DNA of 64,000 nt from JACVRW01 sp963803085 (lineage in GTDB: Bacteria > Actinomycetota > Thermoleophilia > Solirubrobacterales > Thermoleophilaceae): positions 62,001 to 126,000 of the forward strand of contig CAWDLE010000037.1 of NCBI GenBank assembly GCA_963803085.1, given 5' to 3'. The notes beneath the pieces were generated by a model. That model was not told where the DNA came from. It saw nothing but the letters and a program-made list of their open reading frames with translations, and searched no databases. Below, one piece after another: positions 50,048-58,525 of the stretch. Position 1 is the first letter of the stretch; every line of letters starts with the position of its first letter. A program made the translations under genes and the position numbers.

Positions 50048-51220
50048 CTAGGGGCCGGAGCCGGCCGGACGGCGGCCGAGCTCGACGCTGATGGTGCGCC
50101 GGTTGCCGTCGCGCAGGACCGTCAGCTCGACCTTCTCGCCCGCCCCGTGGCCGCTGATCTCGTCCGCGAGATCGTGCTCCCGCGTGAGCTCCTTGCCGTC
50201 CACGGCCACGATCAGGTCGCCTCCCACGGCGATGCTGTCCTGGCCCTGGAAGGTGATGTCCTCGTTACCCGCCTGGAGATCCGAGTCCTCGGCCGGGCTG
50301 CCGTCCACGATGCTCTGCACCAGCGCTCCCGTGTCCACGTTCACGTCGATGCGGTCGGCCAGCTGCGGCCAGATCGTGAGCGTCTCCACGCCCAGGTAGC
50401 CGTAGTCCACGCGCCCCTTGGCCCGTAGCTCGCGCAGCGAGCGACGCACAGCGTCCACCGGGATGGCGAAGCCCACGCCCTCGCCTCCGCCCGACTGCGA
50501 CTTGATCTGAGCGTTGATGCCGATCACCCGGCCCTGCGCGTCGAGCAGCGGCCCACCGGAGTTGCCGGGGTTGATCGCGGCGTCTGTCTGGATGGCGTCG
50601 CCGATCTCGAACTTCGTGAGCGACTGGATCGTGCGGTCGAGCGCGGAGATCACGCCGATCGAGAGGGACTGGCGCTCCCCGAACGGACTGCCGATGGCGG
50701 CCACCGGCTCCCCGACCGAGATGGTGTGCGACTCGCCGAGGTGGAGCGGCGTGAGCGACAGGTCGTCGGGATCGACCTTGAGGAGCGCCACGTCGGCGTT
50801 CGGGTCGTGGCCCACGATCTCGGCCGGCACGCGGTTGCCGTCGAGGAACTCGATGTACACCTGGTCGGCCTGCTCGGTTCCGTCGGTCCCGTCGGTGGTG
50901 ACCACGTGCGCGTTGGTCGCGATGTAGCCGTCGCCGTCGAGCACGAACCCCGAGCCCTGGCCGCCCTCGCCGCCGTCCTCGAGCAAGCTCGAGCCGCCGT
51001 TGAAGAGGGACAGGATCGTGACGACGCCGGGCGAGAGCCGGTCGTATATCTGGGCCGGGTCGAAGCCGCCCTCGCGGCCGAGGCCCTCGACCACCTGCAC
51101 CCGTGTGGTCGTCACCTCGCTCCTGCCGGCGGCCGTGTTCGCGTCGTCGTCGCCGGAATCGCAGCCCGCCGCGAGCAGCAGCACCGCGGCGGCGAGTGCC
51201 GCCCCAAGCGCTGTCCTCAC
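50048..51220 (-). CDS. HtrA/DegP-family serine protease with PDZ domain (lipoprotein)
   Basis: A 390-residue S1C protease for envelope quality control. The N-terminus is a lipoprotein signal (LLLAAGCDSG, lipid cysteine C20). The catalytic triad is H105 (IATNAHVV), D143 (DPNADVALLKVD) and S221 (NPGNSGGPLLD). One PDZ domain occupies about residues 285-385. Anchoring to the outer face of the membrane is unusual compared with the one-helix anchor of many actinobacterial HtrA. The GTG start overlaps the histidine kinase stop, so the kinase, regulator and protease form a stress-response operon. Confidence 0.9.
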   Translation of the reverse strand: MRTALGAALAAAVLLLAAGCDSGDDDANTAAGRSEVTTTRVQVVEGLGREGGFDPAQIYDRLSPGVVTILSLFNGGSSLLEDGGEGGQGSGFVLDGDGYIATNAHVVTTDGTDGTEQADQVYIEFLDGNRVPAEIVGHDPNADVALLKVDPDDLSLTPLHLGESHTISVGEPVAAIGSPFGERQSLSIGVISALDRTIQSLTKFEIGDAIQTDAAINPGNSGGPLLDAQGRVIGINAQIKSQSGGGEGVGFAIPVDAVRRSLRELRAKGRVDYGYLGVETLTIWPQLADRIDVNVDTGALVQSIVDGSPAEDSDLQAGNEDITFQGQDSIAVGGDLIVAVDGKELTREHDLADEISGHGAGEKVELTVLRDGNRRTISVELGRRPAGSGP

Positions 51221-52668
51221 GGGGTCGAACCGTCCGGGGTCGAACTGTCCGGGGTTGAACCGTCCGAGGGCAGTTCGAGCGTGAACGCCGTGCCTCCGTC
51301 GGTGCGGAGCAGCAGCCGCCCGTCCATGTGCGCGGCCAGCTCGCGTGCGATGGCGAGCCCGAGGCCGGCACCACGGGCGGCGTCGCCGGTGTAGAAGCGT
51401 TCGAACACCTTGGAGCGCGCTCCGGCCGGGAGGCCGGGGCCCGAGTCGGCCACCGTGAGCTCGGCGGCGCCGTTGTAGCGGTGTGCGCTCACGGTCACAT
51501 TCGTGCCCTCGGGCGTGTGGCGGAGGGCATTGTCGAGCAGGATACGCATGATCTGGGCCACCTTCTCCCGGTCGCAGGAGGCGTTCGGGCCCTCGTCCGG
51601 CACCTCCAGAAGCAGCTCGGTTCGGTGCTCCTCGAGCTGTGGGTGAAACTCGCCCGCCACCGAGCGCGTGAGCTCCGCGAGGTCCACCGGCTCGGTGTGA
51701 AGCTCCACCGACCCGGAGTCGAGTCGCGACAGGTCGAGTAGGTCGACCGACAGCTTCTGTAGGCGCGCCACCTGCTCGCTCATCGTCTCCAGGAACTCAT
51801 GCCGGGTCTCCTCGTCGAGATCCTCGTCCTGGAGCAGCTCCACGAAGCCGCCCAGCGAGAAGATCGGCGTGCGCAGCTCGTGGGAGGCGGTCGCGATGAA
51901 CTCCTTGCGCGCCACGTCCACCCGCCGCAGCTGCTGCTGCATCTGGTTGAAGGTGTCGGTGAGTTGCCCCAGCTCGTCCTTCGAGGTAACCGGAAGTGGC
52001 TCCATGAAGCGCCCGCGCGCCACGTGACGGGCCGCGCGCTCCAGCCGTCCGACGCGGCGCGCCAAGCGCGCCGCCACGAGGTATCCGCCGAAGAGTGCGA
52101 TCAGGAGCGCGCCGCTGGCGGCGAGCAACACGCGGTCGCGAACGAACGCCACGGTCTCGCGCACGTCTTCGAAGTCGCGCGAGTAGACCGCCACGCGCGG
52201 TAGCTTCCCGGCCGCGCGCAGCGGCTGGGCCACCATCACGACCTCCTCGCCGCGGAACGTGTCATACGCGCTCAGCGTCCGGTGCCGGGTGAGCGCCTCC
52301 TCGGCCAGCTCATCGTTGAACGGGACCGTCGCCGCGCGAGAGTCGTCCACTGGGTAGAAGCCGAAGTCCCGGGACGGACTCCAGTCGCGCTGCCAGTCGC
52401 GCACGGTCACCTGCGCGTCGGTGGCCCCCTCCGCGGCGCGTACGCGCCCTGCGAAGTCCTTCCGGGACGGCTCCCGGCCGCCGAACAGCGGAAGTTCGAG
52501 CGCGGGCTTGGCGGCCCTGGCCTCGTCCTGCAGGTTCGTGAGTCGCCTCTCCTTCAGGTTCTGCTCGAGCTCGGGGACCACGACGAACCAGATCACTGAG
52601 AACGCCGCGGCGGTGATCACGAAGAAGAGGAACGCGATCTTCTGGCGCAGCGAGCGCAGCCGGCTCAT
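51217..52668 (-). CDS. Sensor histidine kinase (HAMP-containing)
   Basis: A 483-residue membrane kinase. Helix 1 is at residues 11-31, a sensor loop of about 145 residues lies outside, helix 2 is at about 180-200, and a HAMP region follows. The phosphorylated histidine lies in ATASHELRTPIFSLGG (H263). N box is MRILLDNALRHTPEG, and G boxes are VADSGPGLP and GAGLGLAIARELA. The start is the ATG overlapping the regulator stop by four bases. The last 15 residues are three copies of a (S/D)GSTPD-type unit encoded by a 15-base tandem repeat. Confidence 0.92.
   Translation of the reverse strand: MSRLRSLRQKIAFLFFVITAAAFSVIWFVVVPELEQNLKERRLTNLQDEARAAKPALELPLFGGREPSRKDFAGRVRAAEGATDAQVTVRDWQRDWSPSRDFGFYPVDDSRAATVPFNDELAEEALTRHRTLSAYDTFRGEEVVMVAQPLRAAGKLPRVAVYSRDFEDVRETVAFVRDRVLLAASGALLIALFGGYLVAARLARRVGRLERAARHVARGRFMEPLPVTSKDELGQLTDTFNQMQQQLRRVDVARKEFIATASHELRTPIFSLGGFVELLQDEDLDEETRHEFLETMSEQVARLQKLSVDLLDLSRLDSGSVELHTEPVDLAELTRSVAGEFHPQLEEHRTELLLEVPDEGPNASCDREKVAQIMRILLDNALRHTPEGTNVTVSAHRYNGAAELTVADSGPGLPAGARSKVFERFYTGDAARGAGLGLAIARELAAHMDGRLLLRTDGGTAFTLELPSDGSTPDSSTPDGSTP
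51221..51265. repeat. 15-base tandem repeat at the kinase 3' end
   Basis: Three adjacent units GGGGTCGAACCGTCC, GGGGTCGAACTGTCC and GGGGTTGAACCGTCC. They encode the C-terminal tail of the kinase and lie immediately upstream of the htrA start codon, where the ribosome-binding site would be. Copy-number change would lengthen the tail in frame. Confidence 0.8.
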
Positions 52669-53366
52669 GAGTCCCTGAAGCGGTAGCCCACCCCGCGCAC
52701 TGTGAGGATCAGCTCGGGCGTCTTCGACTCCACCTCGAGCTTCTCGCGGAGGTGGCGGATGTGGACGTCGATCGTGCGCGGGTCGCGGTAGGCGGCGTCG
52801 CCCCACACGCGCTCGAGCAGCATCGTGCGGCTGAACACACGGCCGGGCGCCCGCGCGAGCGCCGCGAGGATCTCGAACTCAACGTAGGTCAGTCGCACGG
52901 CCTCGCCGCGCACCACCACGGAGCGCTTCTCGAAGTCGATGGACAGCTCGCCCGCCTCGATCGGCTCCTCGAACTGCGCCTCGGGCTGCGCGAGCGCGGC
53001 GCGCCGCAGAACCGCCTTGACGCGGCTGCGGAACTCCCGCACCGAGAAGGGCTTGGTGATGTAGTCGTCGGCGCCCAGCTCCAGCCCGAGGACCTTGTCG
53101 GTCTCCTCGGTCTTCGCGGTGAGCATGATGATCGGCACCGTGCTGCGGGAGCGGATCGCCCGGCAGACGTCGAAGCCGTCCATCCGCGGCAGCATCACGT
53201 CGAGCACCACGAGGTCGAAGTTGTTGTCGCGCAGGCGCTCGAGCGCCTCACGCCCGTCGAGAGCCGGAATGACGTCGTAGCCCTCCTTGCGCAGGGGATA
53301 CGCCAGCAGCTTCTGGACCGAAAGCTCGTCGTCGACGAGCAGGATGCGAGGGGCAGTGGTGCTCAA
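52665..53366 (-). CDS. OmpR-family response regulator
   Basis: A 233-residue regulator: receiver domain with VDDE (11-14), phospho-acceptor D56 in DLVVLDVMLPRMDG and the IIMLTAKTEE lysine loop. A winged-helix DNA-binding domain follows (VRLTYVEFEILAALARAPGRVFSR, then DVHIRHLREKLE). I used the TTG giving MSTTAPRILLVDDE; upstream codons are not conserved. It pairs with the downstream kinase and probably controls the htrA gene in the same operon. Confidence 0.92.
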   Translation of the reverse strand: MSTTAPRILLVDDELSVQKLLAYPLRKEGYDVIPALDGREALERLRDNNFDLVVLDVMLPRMDGFDVCRAIRSRSTVPIIMLTAKTEETDKVLGLELGADDYITKPFSVREFRSRVKAVLRRAALAQPEAQFEEPIEAGELSIDFEKRSVVVRGEAVRLTYVEFEILAALARAPGRVFSRTMLLERVWGDAAYRDPRTIDVHIRHLREKLEVESKTPELILTVRGVGYRFRDS

Positions 53367-53437
53367 CCTTGAGAATTCTAGGAGGCGGCGTGCGGAACAA
53401 TGCCCCGCGCTTGCCCAACTGCGTAGGTTGCGTCTAA

Positions 53438-55234
53438 GTGATCGAGCCGCGTGTATACCGAGCGGCGTTCGTTCCGGCCCTGCTGGCGATCGTTCTGGCC
53501 ATGTTCTCGTTCGAGAGCAGACCGAGGGCATTGCCGCAGGGGCTGGCCGCGGATGTGCTCTTCGACGGCGCCCAGGCGGCCGACCTCGCGACCCGCATCG
53601 CGACCGACTCTCCGGACCGCCGGGCGGGTACGCGCGGGGATCTCGCGACCGCCGAGCTGGTGGCCGACGCCTTCGCAGCGCGCGGGTTCAGGGGCGGGCA
53701 GGGGGAGCAGCCTCTCCTCCAGCGCTTTACGTACGCGGGGCACGACCTCATGAACGTGGTCGGGCTGCGCGCCGGGAGTTCGCGCCGCGCGATCGTGATC
53801 GTGGCCGCGCGCGACGCGGGCAGCATCCCCGATGCGCCGGGCAGCGCGGCCGACACCGCCGCGCTGATGCAGCTTGCGCGCGTCTACCAGGGACGGCCTT
53901 CGCAGAAGACGCTGGTCTTGGCCTCGGTGGATGGATCGGATCTCGGCGAGGTGGGGACCAGGGAGCTGATCTCGGACCTTCCGCCGCCGGAGTCCGTGGA
54001 CGCCGTGCTCGTGATGTCAGACCTCGGCGCCCGTTCGAGCAACGGCCCGCTGCTCCAGGCATGGTCGAACGACTCGCGCCGCGCCGGCATCGGGCTGCAG
54101 CGGACGGTGGCCAACTCGATCCGCGAGGAGGTGGGCCGCTCGGCCGGCGGCAGCGGCGCATTCGGTCAGTTCGCCCGGCTGTCGTTCCCGATCGGCATCG
54201 GGGCGCAGGGCGTGCTCCTCGAGAAGGGCTACGACGCCGTTCGTATCTCAGGCAGCGGCGAGCTTCCGCCGGACGGCGACGGCCCCGTCGAGGCGATCGA
54301 CGAGGACCGCCTCGGCATGCTCGGGCGGGCGACGCTGCGGACGCTCGGCGCGGTGGACCAGGGCCCGCGCCCGGAGCACGGCCCCGAGAGCTATGTCCTG
54401 GCGGTGAGCCAGGTGCTTCCCGGGTGGGTCATCTCGCTGCTGGCCGGGACGCTGCTGCTCCCCGTGCTGGTGGCGTCCGTGGACGCCTTCGCACGCGCGC
54501 GGCGGCGGCAGGTGGACGTGCTGCGCTGGCTGCGATGGGTGGCCGCCTGGGTGGCGCCGTTTCTCGCGGCGCTCGCGCTCGCCCAGTTCCTCGCGCTCGT
54601 GGGGGCCACGCCCACGCCGCCTCCGGCACCCGTTCCGCCGAGCGTGCTCCCGCTGGACGCTGCCGCGCTGGCGGTGCTGGCGGGTGTGGCCGCGTGCATG
54701 GTGCTTGCGCTCTTCCTTGCCCGCTGGCTCGCGGTGAGGCCTGACGCGGGCCTCCGCGAGCCGGTCGAGCCCGGGGCCGGCGTGGCGCTGGCCCTCGCGA
54801 TCGCCACCGGCTCCCTACTGCTCTGGCTCGTGAACCCATTCGCAGCGCTGCTCGCGGTTCCTGCGGCCCACCTCTGGATGCTCACGGTGGTCACGCGTCC
54901 GGCGCCGCCGCGCCGGCTGCGGGCGGTCCTGATCGGAGTGGGGGTCGCGCCCGCCGTCCTGGTGGCCGTCTACTACATGTTCGCGCTGAACTTGGACCCG
55001 CTGCACGGTGCCTGGTATCTGCTCATGCTGGTCACGGGGCACAGCGTCGGGATCGTGCTCGCCGTGATCGGCTGCCTGATGCTGGCGGCTGCTTGTGGAA
55101 CGGCCGAGATCGCATGGCGCCTGCCGGACGAGGACGAGGACGACCAAGGGCCACAGGGCCCCACCGTCTACGGCCCCGGCTCCTACGCCGGACCGGGCTC
55201 GCTCGGCGGTACTCAGTCTGCGCTCAGACGCTGA
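53438..55234 (+). CDS. Polytopic membrane protein with degenerate M28-peptidase-like domain
   Basis: A 598-residue protein. A helix at 8-24 leads to an extracytoplasmic M28-like domain of about residues 40-320, followed by about eight helices and a Gly/Pro/Asp-rich tail. The M28 fold words are recognisable but changed: the AHxD region reads AARDAG (123-128), the GAxDNASG region reads GSAADT (135-140), and the catalytic Glu region DGEE reads DGSDLG (165-170). Most zinc ligands and the catalytic Glu therefore look lost, so it may bind rather than cut peptides. The GTG start is 71 bases from the divergent response regulator. Confidence 0.7.
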   Translation: MIEPRVYRAAFVPALLAIVLAMFSFESRPRALPQGLAADVLFDGAQAADLATRIATDSPDRRAGTRGDLATAELVADAFAARGFRGGQGEQPLLQRFTYAGHDLMNVVGLRAGSSRRAIVIVAARDAGSIPDAPGSAADTAALMQLARVYQGRPSQKTLVLASVDGSDLGEVGTRELISDLPPPESVDAVLVMSDLGARSSNGPLLQAWSNDSRRAGIGLQRTVANSIREEVGRSAGGSGAFGQFARLSFPIGIGAQGVLLEKGYDAVRISGSGELPPDGDGPVEAIDEDRLGMLGRATLRTLGAVDQGPRPEHGPESYVLAVSQVLPGWVISLLAGTLLLPVLVASVDAFARARRRQVDVLRWLRWVAAWVAPFLAALALAQFLALVGATPTPPPAPVPPSVLPLDAAALAVLAGVAACMVLALFLARWLAVRPDAGLREPVEPGAGVALALAIATGSLLLWLVNPFAALLAVPAAHLWMLTVVTRPAPPRRLRAVLIGVGVAPAVLVAVYYMFALNLDPLHGAWYLLMLVTGHSVGIVLAVIGCLMLAAACGTAEIAWRLPDEDEDDQGPQGPTVYGPGSYAGPGSLGGTQSALRR

Positions 55235-55320
55235 CTGGCCGTATGTCCGGTTTTCGCGATCCGCGCGGCGCGAGAAGTGCCCGGCGTGCCGATACAAGAG
55301 TTGGATAGGGAGGTACGGAG

Positions 55321-55491
55321 ATGGTTGGCAGGGGAAGGGACGAGGCGTTCAGGCGCACCGTCCAGAAAAGCGGGTACGTGGTCGATCCGCGCGCAGTCGC
55401 CGAGGCGATCCTCCGCTCAGGAGTGCTCGTAGCCGCTCAACCCCGAGACCGGGCCGTCCGGGCCCAGCAGGACAAGACCGCTACCGGCTGA
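55321..55491 (+). CDS. Small FlgM-like protein
   Basis: A 56-residue ATG-started protein with a very good ribosome-binding site (GGGAGG, seven bases away). The word SGYVVDPRAVAEAILRS resembles the conserved C-terminal part of the anti-sigma-28 factor FlgM, which binds FliA. The N-terminal half of FlgM is absent or much shortened. GCCGATAC, 25 bases upstream, resembles a sigma-28 -10 (GCCGATAA), but no matching -35 was found. It overlaps the 3' end of thiL on the other strand by 75 bases. No other flagellar gene is in the window. Confidence 0.5.
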   Translation: MVGRGRDEAFRRTVQKSGYVVDPRAVAEAILRSGVLVAAQPRDRAVRAQQDKTATG

Positions 55492-56322
55492 CACCTCGCC
55501 GATCCAGGTGAGCGGCGCGGCGGCCTCGGCCGCCTCACGGCGCTCTTCCGGAACGGTCACGAGCAGCTCGTAGTCGTCACCTCCGGTCACGGCCTCCTCG
55601 GGGCTCACGCCCGGGGCCCGCGGCACGTCGTCCAACCGGACCACGATCGCAACGCCGCTTCGCTCCGCCACATGTCGAGCGTCGGTGGCTAGCCCGTCGC
55701 TCAGGTCGATCATGGCGCTGGCTCCTGCACGCGCCAGCGCGGCCCCGCTCTCCAGCCGCGGCTGCGGCCGCAGGTGCCGCGCCACCAGATCCTCCGGCAC
55801 TCTGCCGCCGGCGGCCAGCACCCGCCGGCCCGCCTCCGAGCCGCCGAGGTCACCGGTCACGCCCACGAGGTCGCCGGGGCTAGCGCCGTCGCGGCCCACC
55901 AGGTCGTCCTCCCGATCTGCCCAGCCCACCACCGCCACGGTCAGCACCAGCACGGGGCCGCGCACCACGTCGCCGCCCGCGATCGTCGCACCGCAGGCAG
56001 CGGCGAGCTCCTCCATCCCCTCCACCAGCTCCAGCGCGTCGACGAAGCCATCCGGCAGCACCACCGACACGTACGCCTCGCCCACCTCGGCGCCCATGGC
56101 GGCCAGGTCCGAGAGCGCGGTGGCGAGCGCCTTCCAGCCGATGTCGCGCGCGCTGTGCGTGCCGCGCTCGAAGTGCACCCCGTCGACGAGCGTGTCGATG
56201 GAGGTCACGGCGAAGGGGCGCGCTCTCGTGACCGCCGCGTCGTCGCCGGTCCAGCGCACGAGCCTTCCGCTGCGATCGCTGAGCGTGGCCTCGATAGCCG
56301 CGATCAGGTCGAGCTCGCCCAC
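55417..56322 (-). CDS. thiL: Thiamine-monophosphate kinase
   Basis: ATP-dependent phosphorylation of thiamine monophosphate to the diphosphate cofactor. The 301-residue PurM-like enzyme begins MGELDLIAAIEATL and contains WTGDDAAV, TSIDTLVDGVHFERGTHS, ALSDLAAMGAEVGEAYVSV (in parts), GDVVRGPVLVLTV, GDLGGSEAG, MIDLSDGLATDARHVA and GGDDYELLVTVP. All family metal and nucleotide motifs are present. It follows the penicillin-binding protein gene on the reverse strand by nine bases. Confidence 0.94.
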   Translation of the reverse strand: MGELDLIAAIEATLSDRSGRLVRWTGDDAAVTRARPFAVTSIDTLVDGVHFERGTHSARDIGWKALATALSDLAAMGAEVGEAYVSVVLPDGFVDALELVEGMEELAAACGATIAGGDVVRGPVLVLTVAVVGWADREDDLVGRDGASPGDLVGVTGDLGGSEAGRRVLAAGGRVPEDLVARHLRPQPRLESGAALARAGASAMIDLSDGLATDARHVAERSGVAIVVRLDDVPRAPGVSPEEAVTGGDDYELLVTVPEERREAAEAAAPLTWIGEVSAGSGLVLLGPDGPVSGLSGYEHS

Positions 56323-56331
56323 GAGCCCGGC

Positions 56332-58500
56332 TCAGCCGGGTGCGGCGGTGCCATCGCCGCCATTCCCGTTGCCGTTGCCGTTCCCATTTCCGTTCCCGTT
56401 GCCCGGAGCGGGTGCCTCGGGCGGGGTCTCTGCGGGTGGGGGTTGGGCGTCCGGATCGTCGAGCGGCGCGTCCTCGTAGAAGCGCGGGTCGGACTGGTCG
56501 TCGGGCGGGGGGGTGGTGGTCCCGGACGGGCCGTAGTACTCGCCAGTGTCAGCCGAGCCCGTGCTCGCGTACTTCCCGAAGAACGGGGAGAACTCGGCGG
56601 GCTCGGAGGGCACGGGGAAGTCGTCGCAGTTGTCGCCGTGCGCGGTCGACATGAAGTCGTGCCAGATCATCGCCGGCCAGGTGCCGCCGGCCACCGACCC
56701 GATGCGCGTGGCCTCCATCGACACCTGAGCGTCGGGATAGCCCACCCACACGGCGGTCGAGAGATGCGGCGTGTAGCCCACGAACCAGGCGTCGTTGAAC
56801 GAGTCGGTGGTGCCGGTCTTGCCGGCCGTCGGGCAACCGATCTGGGCGGCGGTGCCGGTCCCTCCGAGCACGTTCGCCTCGAGAATCTGCGTGACCGCGT
56901 ATGCCTGGCCGTCGGTGAGCACGCGCTTGCGCTCCGGCTTGCCGAGGTCCTCGGACTTGCCGTCCGGGAACACCACGCGCTTGATTGCCTTCGGCTTGTT
57001 GCGAACGCCGCCCGAGGCGAGCGTGGCGTACGCATTCGCCATCTCGAGCGGGGTCACTCCGCGCGTGAGCCCGCCCAGTCCCTCCGCCGCGTAGCAGTCG
57101 AGGTGACTGGTCACGCCGAGGAGGTGCGCCGTCTCGCAGACCTTCTTCGGGCCGACGTCGAGGATCAGCTGCGCGTAGACGGTGTTGTCCGAGGCGAGCG
57201 TGGCGCTCTTGATGGTCATGGTGCCGCCGTAGGTGCGGCCGTAGGTCACGACCTCCCAGTCGTAGACCCCCTGATCCGGGTCGTCGAGCTTCAGCGGCTT
57301 CGAGACGTACGTCGTGCGGTTCGGATCAATACCGGCGCGGATTGCGGCGGTGAGGACCATCGTCTTGAAAGAAGAGCCCGGCTGGCGGTGGCCCTGCGCC
57401 GCCAGGTTGAAGGTGCGGTCCTGGTACTTCGTGCTGGACGCCATCGCGCGGATGTAGCCGTTCGACGGGTCGATGGTCACGATCGCCGCCGAGGGATCGC
57501 TCGGGTCGTAAAGCTGGCCCGCGATCGCCTGGCGCGCCAAGTCCTGCACCTTGGGGTTGATCGTCGTGTGGATGCGCAGGCCGCCGCGGCGGACCACTCC
57601 GAAGCCGTAGCGCTCGATCAGCTGCTCCTGGACGAAGTCGAACATGTACGGCTCGCGGCGCGTGATGTAGCGGGTGCCGCGCTTCAGCCGCACCGGCTCC
57701 GCGATCGCCTCGGCCGCCTCCTCCTGCGTGATGAAGCGGTTCGACGCCATCTGCCTGATGACCTCGTTGCGCCGCTGGATCGCTGCCTGCTCGTTGCGGA
57801 ACGGGTTGTACTGCGACGGCGCCTGTGGAAGGCCCGCGATCATCGCCGACTCGGCGAGGTCGAGGTTCTTCGCATGCTTGTCGAAGAACGTGACCGCGGC
57901 GGCCTCCACGCCGATCGCCGTGCGCCCGCCCACGGTGCCGTACGGGACCGAGTTGAGGTAGTTGTGGAGGATCCAGGTCTTCGAGTGCTCGTCCTCGAGC
58001 TCGGAGGCCAGCTTGGCCTCGCGGATCTTGCGGTTGAAGTCGCGCTTTGGATCCTTGATGTACAGCGCGCGGACGAGCTGCTGCGTGATCGTCGAACCAC
58101 CCTGAACGGTCTTGCCGGACTCGAGGTTCTTGATGCCGGCGCGCACGATCGCGTTGAGGTCAACGCCGCCGTGCTTGTAGAAGCGCTCGTCCTCGATGGC
58201 CACGGTGGCGCGGCGCAGGTTCACCGGGATGTCGCGCCAGGGCACTACGCGTCGCAGCACGTCCGACTGGATGAAGCCGAGGCGCGAGCCGTCGACGGCG
58301 TAGACGGCGGAGAGCTGACCCTTGTCGGCCGGCTTGAGCTCGGAGAGGTCGGGCGCGGTCGCGGCGATCGCGAGGACGTAGCCGATTGCGGACAGCACGG
58401 CGATGATGCTCACCGTGGCGAGCACGGCGAGTCCGAGCAGCACCGAACTGCGCCCCGTGTGGCGCCTTCTCCTCTTCAACTTTCGCTGACGATGGGTCAT
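56332..58500 (-). CDS. Class A penicillin-binding protein (bifunctional peptidoglycan synthase)
   Basis: A 722-residue enzyme that polymerises glycan strands and cross-links peptides outside the membrane. A basic cytoplasmic start and one helix (about 19-47) precede the GT51 domain with VAIEDERFYKHGG (catalytic E103) and GGSTITQQL (134-142). The transpeptidase has SSFK (S376-K379, nucleophile within), SDN (437-439) and KTGT (561-564). The last 70 residues are a Pro/Asp-rich linker and a Gly-Asn repeat. It is complete, and ends nine bases before thiL. Confidence 0.94.
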   Translation of the reverse strand: MTHRQRKLKRRRRHTGRSSVLLGLAVLATVSIIAVLSAIGYVLAIAATAPDLSELKPADKGQLSAVYAVDGSRLGFIQSDVLRRVVPWRDIPVNLRRATVAIEDERFYKHGGVDLNAIVRAGIKNLESGKTVQGGSTITQQLVRALYIKDPKRDFNRKIREAKLASELEDEHSKTWILHNYLNSVPYGTVGGRTAIGVEAAAVTFFDKHAKNLDLAESAMIAGLPQAPSQYNPFRNEQAAIQRRNEVIRQMASNRFITQEEAAEAIAEPVRLKRGTRYITRREPYMFDFVQEQLIERYGFGVVRRGGLRIHTTINPKVQDLARQAIAGQLYDPSDPSAAIVTIDPSNGYIRAMASSTKYQDRTFNLAAQGHRQPGSSFKTMVLTAAIRAGIDPNRTTYVSKPLKLDDPDQGVYDWEVVTYGRTYGGTMTIKSATLASDNTVYAQLILDVGPKKVCETAHLLGVTSHLDCYAAEGLGGLTRGVTPLEMANAYATLASGGVRNKPKAIKRVVFPDGKSEDLGKPERKRVLTDGQAYAVTQILEANVLGGTGTAAQIGCPTAGKTGTTDSFNDAWFVGYTPHLSTAVWVGYPDAQVSMEATRIGSVAGGTWPAMIWHDFMSTAHGDNCDDFPVPSEPAEFSPFFGKYASTGSADTGEYYGPSGTTTPPPDDQSDPRFYEDAPLDDPDAQPPPAETPPEAPAPGNGNGNGNGNGNGNGGDGTAAPG
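56360..56401. repeat. Six-base tandem repeat at the PBP 3' end
   Basis: Seven near-identical six-base units (CCGTTG/CCGTTC/CCATTT variants) encode a run of alternating Gly and Asn at the C-terminus of the penicillin-binding protein. Such a hydrophilic, slippage-prone tail may vary in length between strains. Confidence 0.8.
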
Positions 58501-58525
58501 CTCAGAGTTCGGCGGCGAACCACGT

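Noticed and set aside
55288..55295. GCCGATAC as a sigma-28 promoter for the FlgM-like gene
   Set aside because: The -10 matches 7 of 8 but nothing like TAAA lies 15-16 bases upstream, so it is not called as a promoter.
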